A DNA stretch of 64,000 nt, taken from Amphibalanus amphitrite (lineage: Eukaryota; Arthropoda; Thecostraca; Balanomorpha; Balanidae). The notes beneath the pieces were generated by a model that had not been told where the DNA came from, made no database searches, and saw only the letters and a list, made by a program, of their open reading frames with translations. Shown piece by piece: positions 22,670 through 32,299 of this stretch (positions within the stretch are counted from its first letter, which is position 1; every line of letters begins with the position of its first letter). Both the position numbers and the translations under genes were made by a program. The DNA is taken from NCBI RefSeq assembly GCF_019059575.1, contig NW_024881673.1, forward strand, positions 620,001-684,000, given 5' to 3'.

Positions 22670-23592
22670 TTAACCCGGCAGTTGCTGGGGTATTTCGCCA
22701 CCCACCGTTTGCTGGGGGGGGGGCGTTAAACGCCCCCAGCCGATAACTCGAGAACCAATAGGCGCAGCGAAACGCACGAGGCGGCAAACGAAAGAGCGTG
22801 ACGAGACGCTTCAGATAAGTACTTTAAAGTTGAATTTTGAGGTCACAGGTCAGGTCAAGGTCAGGTCAAACACCTGAAATCGGGCTTTCAGTAGCATGGA
22901 CTTCAGGACTTCGCAATGGGCGCCTCTCGTCATAAACTCTGTCAAAACGGTGCACAATCCTTCATATAAGGCCTACAAGAGTGTCAGCTCCATGTAGGGG
23001 TCAGTCAAGCTTAGGTCAGGGTCAAGGTCAGGTCAACCGGGTAGGCACATATCCCCGAAAATCAAAACTGATATTCGCAGCCTGTAACACATGTTTTATG
23101 GGTAATCTGGGGCGTAAAACACGATGGTGACATTCGTTTTGTCATACGTGTACGTGTTTGGCTTAAAAAGTTCAATTTAAGAAATGCATGTATCATGGTC
23201 GTGAAGTAGTCACGGGAAATTGCCAAGATTCAGTTCAAGATTATGGAAAATGCGGAACGATAATCAATAATCGAAGATAGCCATTTGATTGTTCATGGTA
23301 TTGGCAGTCTAATGGCGTTTACGGCATGTCTGTATGTCTATTTTGTGATTTTATATGATTTTTTGAACATATGCCGTTTTTGGTCGAAAACTCAGAAATC
23401 ATGACGTCACTAAAACCTCGATATCTCAAAAATTTTCCGACCGATTTTTTTGAAACTTTGTCACAATAAATTTCAATCAATTTCCTACAGGTACCCAAAA
23501 TTTGGCGCGCCTGCGGCGCGCCGTTTTTATGCTATGGCCCGGCGAAAAAAGTGGGGGCGTTTAACGCCCCCCCCCAGCAACTCGCGGGTTAA
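22670..23592 (-). mobile_element. TTAA element, core CGTTTAACG, tag GTTGCTGGGG, with an empty-site control
   Basis: It spans 919 bp plus TTAA (22670-22673, 23589-23592). Left: TTAACCCGGCAGTTGCTGGG, a second TTTGCTGGGG, G-run, CGTTAAACG (long end left). Right: GCGTTTAACGC, C-run, AGCAACTCGCGGGTTAA. The interior has CATAAAACATG (inverted) and GGCGCGCC-type palindromes. The duplicate unit has the same flanks at 25608-25640 with a single TTAA at 25625-25628 and no element. Relatives are at 30415-31341 and 40464-42434. Confidence 0.95.
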
Positions 23593-23743
23593 GCCAAATA
23601 TAACGTAAGTATATTTGACTGAGAAAACCAAATTATATGTTAACACATAAATATTATTCTTGATATGGAAAGAGGGAAGCAGAACTGAGTTGATCCCTGT
23701 TGCCCACGTGAGTCAACTCGGCCGACTTGGCGCGGGTTCAGAG

Positions 23744-23994
23744 CAGGGCTGCGGAGTCGATGGATTTTCGGCGACTCCGACTCCGACTCCGGGCAGAATT
23801 GTCGACTCCGACCGACTCCAACTCCCGACTCCGACTCCGCAGACCTGGCAGGGCTGCGGAGTCGACAGATTTTCGGTGACTCCGACTCCGACTCCGGCTC
23901 GGGTTTCTAAAATCGACTCCGACTCCGACTCCGACTCCGGTCACAGCTGTCGACTCCGACCGACTCCGACTCCGACTCCGACTCCGCAGCCCTG
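23744..23994. mobile_element. hAT-type MITE with (GACTCC)n interior, tandem dimer, copy 1
   Basis: Ends CAGGGCTGCGGAGTCG and CGACTCCGCAGCCCTG are inverted copies. An exact 8-bp duplication GTTCAGAG flanks them (23736-23743, 23995-24002), as hAT transposition leaves. A second CAGGGCTGCGGAGTCG starts at about 23849 after an inward CCGCAGACCTG, so two units sit head to tail. The interior is GACTCC repeats. Confidence 0.88.
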
Positions 23995-24066
23995 GTTCAG
24001 AGTGCTGCGAGTACCTTTTAACCTATAATTTCTGTTGATTTCCTTGAATTGTATAATTTCGAAACC

Positions 24067-24201
24067 ATGAGTGGTCGTTCGAGCAAAAGAGCTTACACAT
24101 CTGGGTGTCAGAAACGAAAGCGGAAGATGCTACGAGAATTGGAAAATGACCAAAGACATTCGAAGAAACTCTCCTCATATTTTCGGCCCAGTGTCAGGTA
24201 A
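24067..24201 (+). CDS. Short first exon resembling ZMYM/hAT-type zinc-finger proteins, copy 1
   Basis: ATG at 24067 opens 44 codons. They read MSGRSSKRAYTSGCQKRKRK, then an acidic/basic helix and KKLSSYFRPSV. The frame runs to GTCAG followed by GTAAAT, a plausible splice donor at 24198. The 'SG-x-QKRKRK ... KLSSYF' pattern resembles the start of ZMYM1-like/hAT-derived proteins. That is family recall, not a search result. No downstream TTF zinc finger or transposase exon is visible, so it is an orphan exon or lies in a truncated gene. The identical copy at 26147 comes from the segmental duplication. Confidence 0.45.
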   Translation: MSGRSSKRAYTSGCQKRKRKMLRELENDQRHSKKLSSYFRPSVR

Positions 24202-24424
24202 ATAGGTACCTACTGCACTACATGCATATGCAAATTGCATTGTGCTCACCATTGAGTAACTGTACTACCCTGAAATCTGAATATTTATGTATTATGGTAG
24301 TGGTTGTACTCGTGTCCCGTTGTGCTCATATGCAAGGCCGACGTCATGTGCGCATGTTATGTATTACTCAAATTCTTCATAGTGTATCCCATGGCCCATG
24401 TCCCACTGGTGAGTACAGCCGCCC

Positions 24425-25413
24425 CATGGGTGTAGGAGCGTTACGAAAAGTGGGGGGGGGGGGCAGACCCCGGTCAGGGAAACTTTGATTTTGATCTCAC
24501 TTTGTGGGAAATTCAATAGGTACCCCTACGGAAAAAAATGAGGGCAGTTTTGAGCTCCTCTTGCTGAATCTCTCAGTCTGACGGTCACGTGAAAATAAAA
24601 TAAAACCCAAAATCCGTCCGAAACGTCAATTTTTCAAACAATTTTTCAAACAATTTCAATCGGCAACGGGGGCCCTGCTGCGCCTCGCGGGGCCATTCTG
24701 TAGCTTGAGAGGGCCCTGCTGCGGCTCTCGGGGCCCTGCTACAGCTGGGGGTCCCTGCTGTAGAATGCGGGGCCCTACTGTGGCTCGGGGCCCTGCTGGG
24801 CTCGCAGGGGCCCTGCTGCGACCGCGGGAGCCCCTGCTGTGGCCGCGGGGCCCCTGTAGGGGCTCTCGGGGGCCCAGCTGCGGCCACGGGGGCCCTGCTG
24901 CGGCTCGCGGGGGCCCCCGTTGGGGCTATCGGAGGCCCAGCTGCGGCCACGGGGGCCCCTGCTGCGGATAGCGGGGGCCCTTCTACAGACCTTGGGGCCC
25001 TTCTGTAGCTTGAGGGTGCCCTGCTTCGGCACGTGAGGCCCTGCCTCGCCACGTTTGGGCCCATGGTTCGCCAGGGCCCTTCTGCGGCCCGTGGGGCCCC
25101 TAGTCTTGCAGACCGCGGGGCCCTACTGTGGCTGGCGGGGAACCTGCTGCAGACCGCGTGAGGCCCTACTGCGACCCGCAAGGACCCTGTTGTGGCCCGC
25201 GAGACAAAACTGCAACTCAAGGGGCCCCCTGCTACGGCTCACGGGGGTCCTGCTGTAGGGGGGGGGGGGGTGTTGCTGCGGCCTATGGGCCCTTCTGCGG
25301 CACACGAGGACCCTGCTGCGGCCCACGTATTGGGTTTCTCACAAAGTGACATCAAAGCTTCCCTGGCCGGGGGCTGCCCCCTCCCCACTTTTCGTGACGT
25401 TCCTACACCCCTG
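24425..25413. mobile_element. hAT-like non-autonomous element carrying the GC-rich minisatellite
   Basis: The left end CATGGGTGTAGGAGCG continues TTACGAAAAGTGGGG, and the right end reads CCCCACTTTTCGTGACG and CCTACACCCCTG. These are inverted copies over about 50 bp, including CAG-CCCC-GG text inside. The GGGGCCCTGCTGCGGC minisatellite occupies 24661-25250. Flanks do not match as an 8-bp duplication, probably because recombination between copies produced the tandem duplication. Confidence 0.55.
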
Positions 25414-25779
25414 GTCGACGGTATCAAGATAATTCCCTGTGCCGAAAAGGATAACATATAGTGTCACTACTCTAAAACAATGTATTAAAAAAAATGTCGA
25501 CTTTACAAACAAGAGTAATTTTTAACATTGGTTTAAAAATTAACAAAGGATCATGTATTGAATGACAATGATTAAAATCATCTTCGAATAATATAACCTA
25601 GTTATATCATTTAATAAATATTTATTAAGCCAAATATAACGTAAGTATATTTGACTGAGAAAACCAAATTATATGTTTACACATAAATATTATTCTTGAT
25701 ATGGAAAGAGGGAAGCAGAACTGAGTTGATCCCTGTTGCCCACGTGAGTCAACTCGGCCGACTTGGCGCGGGTTCAGAG

Positions 25780-26074
25780 CAGGGCTGCGGAGTCGATGGA
25801 TTTTCGGCGACTCCGACTCCGACTCCGACTCCGGCTTTCAAAAACCAGCTCCGACTCCGACTCCGACTTCGGGCAGAATTGTCGACTCCGACCGACTCCA
25901 ACTCCCGACTCCGACTCCGCAGACCTAGCAGGGCTGCGGAGTCGACAGATTTTCGGTGACTCCGACTCCGACTCCGGCTCGGGTTTCTAAAATCGACTCC
26001 GACTCCGACTCCGACTCCGGTCACAACTGTCGACTCCGACCGACTCCGACTCCGACTCCGACTCCGCAGCCCTG
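25780..26074. mobile_element. hAT-type MITE with (GACTCC)n interior, tandem dimer, copy 2
   Basis: Same ends and same GTTCAGAG duplication (25772-25779, 26075-26082) as the copy at 23744. The first unit is longer here and includes GGCTTTCAAAAACCAGC, so unit 1 of the duplication has probably lost about 45 bp by repeat slippage. Confidence 0.88.
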
Positions 26075-26146
26075 GTTCAGAGTGCTGCGAGTACCTTTTA
26101 ACCTATAATTTCTGTTGATTTCCTTGAATTGTATAATTTCGAAACC

Positions 26147-26281
26147 ATGAGTGGTCGTTCGAGCAAAAGAGCTTACACATCTGGGTGTCAGAAACGAAAG
26201 CGGAAGATGCTACGAGAATTGGAAAATGACCAAAGACATTCGAAGAAACTCTCCTCATATTTTCGGCCCAGTGTCAGGTAA
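26147..26281 (+). CDS. Short first exon resembling ZMYM/hAT-type zinc-finger proteins, copy 2
   Basis: Identical in protein to the exon at 24067, with the same donor GTCAG/GTAAAT at 26278. It is part of segmental duplication unit 2. No continuation exon was recognised downstream. Confidence 0.45.
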   Translation: MSGRSSKRAYTSGCQKRKRKMLRELENDQRHSKKLSSYFRPSVR

Positions 26282-26724
26282 ATAGGTACCTACTGCACTA
26301 CATGCATATGCAAATTGCATTGTGCTCACCATTGAGTAACTGTACTACCCTGAAATCTGAATATTTATGTATTATGGTAGTGGTTGTACTCGTGTCCCGT
26401 TGTGCTCATATGCAAGGCCGACGTCATGTGCGCATGTTATGTATTACTCAAATTCTTCATAGTGTATCCCATGGCCCATGTCCCACTGGTGAGTACAGCC
26501 GCCCCATGGGTGTAGGAGCGTTACGAAAAGTGGGGGGGGGGGGGGCAGACCCCGGTCAGGGAAACTTTGATTTTGATCTCACTTTGTGGGAAATTCAATA
26601 GGTACCCCTACGGAAAAAAATTGAGGGCAGTTTTGAGCTCCTCTTGCTGAATCTCTCAGTCTGACGGTCACGTGAAAATAAAATAAAACCCAAAATCCGT
26701 CCGAAACGTCAATTTTTCAAACAA

Positions 26725-27385
26725 AAGTGCCCACACAGGTGCACGTGGTGCGAGCCATCCCCTGCACCGCACATCATTCGATAGCCCGTTCGATTCTCTA
26801 CACGATGCTGTTTTCCCCGTTCCGATCGGGTGCACGGTTACCGAGATATTGCACGGGAACCGGACCCGTGTCGGGCAAATTTAGCCATTTTCGCCCGTTT
26901 TTGCAGGCCGATTTATACATGCAATGTCTATGACGCGATTTTGCACTTTTTGGGCAGGCGCCACGTGTTCGCTATCGACCCGATCGAGCTGAGACCCCTC
27001 AAAGGCACGTTGTCCATCCTTGTTCTATGAGTTGCGCAAACTTCAGCGCGGTAGGTGCAACGGTGTGACCTGTAACCCGCGCTACGTAGCACCATGTCGC
27101 GACCTCGGTAACAGACAGAAACTACGTCACCACAAATAGTAATATAGACAAGCGGCTGCGCCACTTGCTTCGCGGCGTAGCCATAAATTACGCAGCAGCC
27201 AGTTTGCTTTCGAATGGTGTTTGATTCATACCGATGAGCCGTCTGGAAGCAGATATATAAAGGAATATTCTGATGGCTTAGTTGGATAAAATTTGGGTCA
27301 TACGGGGTCACGTCAGGGCAAGTCGGTTATCCCTGGTCACACTGGTTCAGGCCAGGTCGTATAGGTCACCACGTCACATTGGATC
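26725..27385. other. Unassigned interval
   Basis: It contains ATTCGATAGCCCGTTCG and ACCGAGATATTGCACGG, phrases like those near the hairpins of the TTAA elements, so a heavily decayed element is possible. I see no ends, genes or RNAs. Confidence 0.3.
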
Positions 27386-27768
27386 GGCCTGTACCACACT
27401 TCTACTACTTCTACCCGTACCACTATCTACCCAACCACTACCTACCCCTACCACTACCCCTACTAATACCCCTACCACTACCCCTACCACTACTCATACC
27501 ACTACCACTACCACTACCCCTAACACTAACCCTACCACTACCCCTACCTCTACCCCTACCCCTACCACTACCCCTACCACTACCCCTACCACTACCCCTA
27601 CCACTACCCCTACTACTACCACTACTACTACCTCTACCACTAACCCTACCAATACCCCTACTACTACCCCTAACACTACCCCTACCACTACCCCTAATAC
27701 TACCACTACCTCTACCGCTACTCCTACCATTACTACTACCATTACACTACTACCACTACCACTGGGTC
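27386..27768. repeat. Minisatellite of 12-bp and 6-bp TACCCC/TACCAC units
   Basis: About 380 bp of alternating CCACTACCCCTA-type units with occasional CCCTAACACTAACC and CTACTACTAC variants. The minus strand is G-rich (GGGGTAGTGGTAGGGG). Long Thr/Pro, Leu/Pro and Val/Gly frames are repeat artefacts. Confidence 0.93.
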
Positions 27769-28960
27769 ATGTGAGGTCACAGACTATCATATAAACTGAT
27801 GAACTAAAAAAAGAGTTCCTAACCGTGCTCCTACTCCTGTAATTCCATTATTCTTCATCATATTTGGTGGAAATGGCGCCTTGTGACGAATGTGGCGCGT
27901 TGCGACAAAAGTGGCGCATTTGTACCTGTAATTTTGTCATGCATCCTTCCACTAAATTGCACCGTTATCGGGCCATATTTGAAAAACTTGTGCGATTTGC
28001 GGCAAAAATGGCACCTCGTGACAAATGTGGTGCATTTCGGCAAACGCGGTGCATTCTGTTAAGCGCATTGAAAACTGTCTTTATTTACCGAAAATCAACA
28101 CCTTCATTCGCCTCTGTTTATCAAAATAAATAAGCTGTCAATCCGCAAATGAGAGGCACCCGCCGCCGATCGTCATGCATTTTAATTGCAAAGTCCATCA
28201 AACCCGGCTGCCGATGCCTTGAAGACCGAGCCAAGGCCCTATATAGAAGGTATGCTCATTAGGCCGAAGCAGCGATTTCCTTGACGTCACAGGTACGAAG
28301 GGTCGGACGGCTGTAATGCAATCCTATGGAAAATGACCCAACTTTAGGGCTCTCCCACATAGCTGCCAGACTCGACACTAAGGTAAAAATTATATCACAT
28401 AAAAGCTCGAATCAAGACGAACAAGAAACCTATCTGACGTTTTTACGTATTACAGACGGCTTAGACTCTATTCAAGTATATTCAGAGCTCTGCATTAGCT
28501 CACTTTTTCTGCTGTCAATGCCACTACAAATGCCTAGTCGGCGCACGTGCGCTTCTCGAGCGGGGACCACCAGTTGGGCGATTCGGAGCTGCCGCCCAAT
28601 CAGAACGCCGCAATGCCGTGACGTCATTGGTCGCACACGACACGTTACAGAGATAGGGATGAGACAGCCCTGAGACCGAGCAAATTTGTGAAGAAATACG
28701 CACTTTTCCAGGGCGTGCCACGTGCGAACCATCCACCCCCCGGGACTCGCATCTTGACACTGCACGTGCGCGTGACGTCATCAACACCCTGCGAAAATTT
28801 CAGCCCAATCGACCGCACCGTTTGACCTGCGCACGGTGTCAAAGCACACCTCTGCACGGTGCAAACAGACACACATTCACACATACAGAGTTTCATTCTA
28901 CAAATAGTATAGTAGATAACCACAATTTGAATGATGTTTCCAATGTCAAAATGCTGAAAC
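27769..28960. other. Unassigned interval with short GTGGCGC-type repetition
   Basis: At 27870-28060 the motif ATGGCGCC/GTGGCGCGTTGCGACAAA recurs four to five times in diverged form. The rest (28060-28960) holds open frames of 60-115 residues without any domain or supporting splice pattern. Confidence 0.3.
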
Positions 28961-29345
28961 ATTTATTTCTTTTATTTTTTTTTTGGCCATGGGCCTGGGC
29001 CTGACCCATGGGCCTCGCCATGGGCCTCGCCAACAGAAAGTTATTAATTTTATTTACATTTAGCTTTTGTATGTGAATTTGGGCCTGTCTCGAAAAAATA
29101 GTGGGCCCAATTCGCTGACTTTGGTTTTTGATAGGGGGTATCTTGACCCCCGGCCTTCGCCCCCCCCCCCGCAACAGTTTCCATAAATTGGCACCCCTGC
29201 ACTATACATTTGTATACTCGTGTATGTATGTAAATGTACGTTGGGAAGCCGTTCGACACCTGGGGGCCCCCCACCGGTGGGGGCCCCCCGAGAAAAAGTC
29301 GGACCAGTTTTCCTTACGCGTCGACGCCCCTGAAGAAAACTGTTT
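28961..29345. repeat. Fragments of hAT-like ends around G/C-run palindromes
   Basis: GCCATGGGCCT units repeat at 28986-29035. Right-type ends GGCACCCCTG (about 29200) and GTCGACGCCCCTG (about 29333) are present. The latter is the complement of CAGGGGCGTCGAC at 21430. GGGGGCCCCCCACCGG and its complement form a palindrome near 29263-29290. Matching left ends were not found. Confidence 0.4.
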
Positions 29346-30240
29346 TCTTTTCTTAGCATGATTAGGTCTCAGAAACAGCAACAATCAACATGTCGATATA
29401 ATGAGGAAAAATAAGTGCAAATGATTACGCAAGAGAGTATCCTTAGCTCCCTAGCAACCACCTAGCAACGTAAGGCAAAATAGTAAACAACTCCTGTTGA
29501 TATCAGGTACTCAGCCTTGGAAGCACACCAGACGGTCACCATACTGGGCTTCATACTGAAATTTGCATACCAGAATGGATGTTTCCAACTAAAATTATTT
29601 TTTCGCGAAATTTATCTTTGTTGCCCTACTATTTTTCGTAAAACCGAGATATACAAACTTCATGATATCAAAATAATATTGTGATAATGTAAACCGCCAT
29701 ATAAAACAAGATAATTGCTGAGATCACGCCTACTAAACTTGGTCCTACCCCCTAATTCAATATACCCTGCTGTCAACCACTTTCTAGGGTCTGTTGAAAC
29801 AGCAGACTTATTTTTCGATTCACTTGGTCAGTTGAAGAGGCAGAGCGTGCTGTATGTGTCAACCCTTCCTCCTGTCGTGTAAAAATTAGCTTGTGGTGTT
29901 TAAAGCTTCTTATCTTGTGCACATCATACATCACTAATGCTTTATTTTTAGGTAGGTAGATATTCAGTACTTTCAGTATTTTATACAGTGTTTTAATGTT
30001 TATGTATATCGTATGTACTTCTATAGTAGGTACTATTTATCTGTTATGCCTTCGTAGTCATTTACACTCTGCCTTTATAGTCTTTTTTTACACTATAGGT
30101 ACTACTTTTACTTCTATAGTCTTCTGTACTTGGAACAGATCATTATTTTTATAGTGTGTTTGGTGTGTGATATACTTATATGACTTCACCTGTCATTGGG
30201 CCAAGCCTGTTGCTGATTTGCGCAAATACAGAAATACAGA
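29346..30240. other. AT-rich unassigned interval
   Basis: No open frame of note and no transposon ends. AAATACAG is tandemly doubled at about 30223-30240, directly before the element fragment, and could be a retroelement-tail or target-site trace. Confidence 0.35.
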
Positions 30241-30418
30241 AAAGATGAAAATGACCTGCATACTTTCAAACGTACGCATTGAGAGCTATCGACTGCTTTT
30301 TACCGCGTCTTCCTAGCCCTCTTAGTTTTTGAGTTAGAGGTGGGTGGTAACATATGCCCCTCCCCCCCCCCTCCACTAGGGCGAAGTTGGCTGAGACCGC
30401 CACTGGGGCGCGGGTTAA
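30241..30418 (+). mobile_element. Right-end fragment of the TTAA-type element begun at 17058
   Basis: It starts in ACTTTCAAACGTACG, homologous to 4205-4230 of the element in the Mab-21-like gene. Then come GTGGTAACATATGCC and the tag CCACTAGGGCG/CCACTGGGGCGCG twice, ending GGGTTAA. Core and tag are the inverted match of the left end at 17058. The final TTAA is shared with the next element. Confidence 0.7.
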
Positions 30419-31341
30419 CCCGCGAGTTGCTGGGGGGGGGCGTTAAACGCCCCCACTTTTTTCGCTGGGTCATAGCATAAAAACGGCGCGCCGCAGGCGC
30501 GCCAAAATTTGGGTACCTGTAGAGAATTGATTGAAGTTTATTGTGACAAAGTTTCAAAAAAATCGGTCGGAAAATTTTTGAGATATCGAGGTTTTAGTGA
30601 CGTCATGATTTCTGAGTTTTCGACCCAAAACGGCATGTGTTCGAAAAATCATATAAAATCACAGAATAGACATACAGACATGCCGTAAACGCCATTAGAC
30701 TGCTAATACCATGGACAATCAAATGGCTATCTTCGATTATTGATTATCGTTCTGCATTTTCCAAAATCTTGAACTGAATCTTGGCAATTTCTCGCGACTA
30801 CTTCACGACCATGATACATACATTTCTTAAATTGAACTTTTTGAGCCAAACACGTACACATACGATAAAATGAATGTCACCATCGGGTTCTACGTCCCAA
30901 ATTACCCATAAAACATGTGTCGTAGGCTGCGAATATCAGTTTTGATTTTCGGGGATATGTGCCTACCCGGTTGACCTGACCTTGACCCTGACCTATGCTT
31001 GACTGACCCCTACATGGAGCTGACACTCTTGTAGGCCTTATATAATGGATTGTGCACCGTTTTGACAACGTTTATGACGAGAGGCGCCCATTGCGAAGCC
31101 CCGAAGTCCATGCTACTGAAAGCCCGATTTCAGGTGTTTGACCTGACCTTGACCCGACCTGTGACCTCAAGATTCAACTTTAAAGTACTCATCTGAAGCG
31201 TCTTGTCGCGCTCTTTCGTTTGCCGCCTCGTGCGTTTCGCTGCGCCTATTGGTTCTCGAGTTATCGGCTGGGGGCGTTTAACGCCCCCCCCCCCCCAGCC
31301 AAACCGTGGGTGGCGAAATACCCCAGCAACTGCCGGGTTAA
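30415..31341 (+). mobile_element. TTAA element, core CGTTAAACG, tag GTTGCTGGGG
   Basis: It spans 923 bp plus TTAA (30415-30418, 31338-31341). Left: TTAACCCGCGAGTTGCTGGG. Right: GCGTTTAACGC, C-run, CCAAACCGTGGGTGGCG, CCCCAGCAACTGCCGGGTTAA-type ending (long end right). It starts in the TTAA that ends the preceding fragment, so the two lie back to back. The site where another copy is interrupted (CATTTCTTAAATTGAAC, near 30820) is intact here. Confidence 0.93.
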
Positions 31342-31461
31342 TGCAATCCCGTTCATACCTCCATTACAATATCAATACCACGGTGTTGAAAAGCCTGAGT
31401 AGGGAAGACTGCCCTTGGATACAAATGTCCAAGATATGAGCTGCAGTCGGCTCATAACAGG
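31342..31461 (+). repeat. Dispersed repeat matching 1365-1489 inverted
   Basis: TGCAATCCCGTTCATACC to GAGCTGCAGTCGG is the inverted counterpart of the segment at 1370-1489. It bridges the TTAA element and the second satellite leader. Confidence 0.75.
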
Positions 31462-32299
31462 AAACTTCCACTGCAATGAGTGGCCCGATATCGATATAGC
31501 TAATGCCAAGCGAAGGCCAGCCCGTCTTCACTAATCCGAACAAGGTAGGTATGTCTGTTGGTGAGCTCTGTCCTGTGTCACGTGAACTCGACTGACGTCT
31601 TGGAGGGGTGGGGGGGGGGGGGGGCGCTGCAGGCACGGTACCCTGCCGGTCACGGGGCCGACAATATACTGCTGACCTGACTAACTGACCAGGTCAGTCA
31701 GCCCCCGAACGGTCTGGGCTGAATCCCGGCTGCAACGAATGGGGTGGCGTTTATTTGTAGGTAGGTACAATTTGTCCCGCTGAGGTCAAACGGGGTCACA
31801 TCTCGAGACACTGTTTTCAAGGAACGTTACTACGGCTTATAACCTGACCAATGATGTGCTTTGATTTGGAAATCGGCCGAAGCTCATACTCGAGAGCCGC
31901 TGTGCAAGTTTATTTTCCAAATATCTAACCCAAAAATAACCAGTTTGGTCATCACAAGACCTTGAAGGTCAATTTGCTAGAGAGAGAGTAAGATGTAGTG
32001 CTGGCGAGTCGTTTGAGTGTCATTTTTGGCGCTTTAGCTCTACTGCTACAATCTCTTCAGTGCTCTGCAAATTTGTGTCATGTGAAACTTGTTGACCTCT
32101 GGAGGTCAAACGGCTGGAGGTGCCACCGAATGGCTCGGACTGTGGATTTTTGTACGTCACATCCTCTATTGTGCGCAAGTTTCAGCTTGATCTAAGGTGT
32201 CCCGAATCTGGGCTGAGTCCGGGCTGAATCTGTACTGAATTATGAATATGGACCGTCCTGAAGTCCTCTGACCCCGGTCATAACCCTATGATGACGTCA
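31462..32299 (+). repeat. Conserved leader of the 89-bp satellite, copy 2
   Basis: Collinear with 11679-12505 and followed by an array in the same position and orientation. Differences are substitutions and short indels, such as a longer G-run near 31610 and a missing base at TTTTTGGCG near 32022. Confidence 0.85.

Larger units (their letters stand above)
21707..24640. repeat. Segmental duplication, unit 1 (carries an extra TTAA element)
   Basis: From CGGCAACGGGGGCC at 21707 this unit is collinear with 24661-26724: minisatellite, hAT-like end, AT-rich stretch, hAT dimer, zinc-finger exon, left hAT-like end and the AAACGTCAATTTTTCAAACAA tail. Unit 1 additionally contains the element 22670-23592. 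Removing it brings the two units to similar length, about 2.0 kb. Confidence 0.9.
24661..26724. repeat. Segmental duplication, unit 2 (empty TTAA site)
   Basis: It is collinear with 21707-24640 at very high identity. It lacks the TTAA element (single TTAA at 25625-25628) and has about 45 bp more in the hAT dimer. It contains a second zinc-finger exon and ends in a shared TTTTTCAAACAA. The start of a further left hAT-like end (CATGGGTGTAGGAGCG, near 26505) is present without its partner. Confidence 0.9.

Noticed and set aside
21408..25326. Long Pro/Arg/Ala/Gly collagen-like frames on both strands
   Set aside because: They lie entirely in the GGGGCCCTGCTGCGGC minisatellite and occur on both strands at once.
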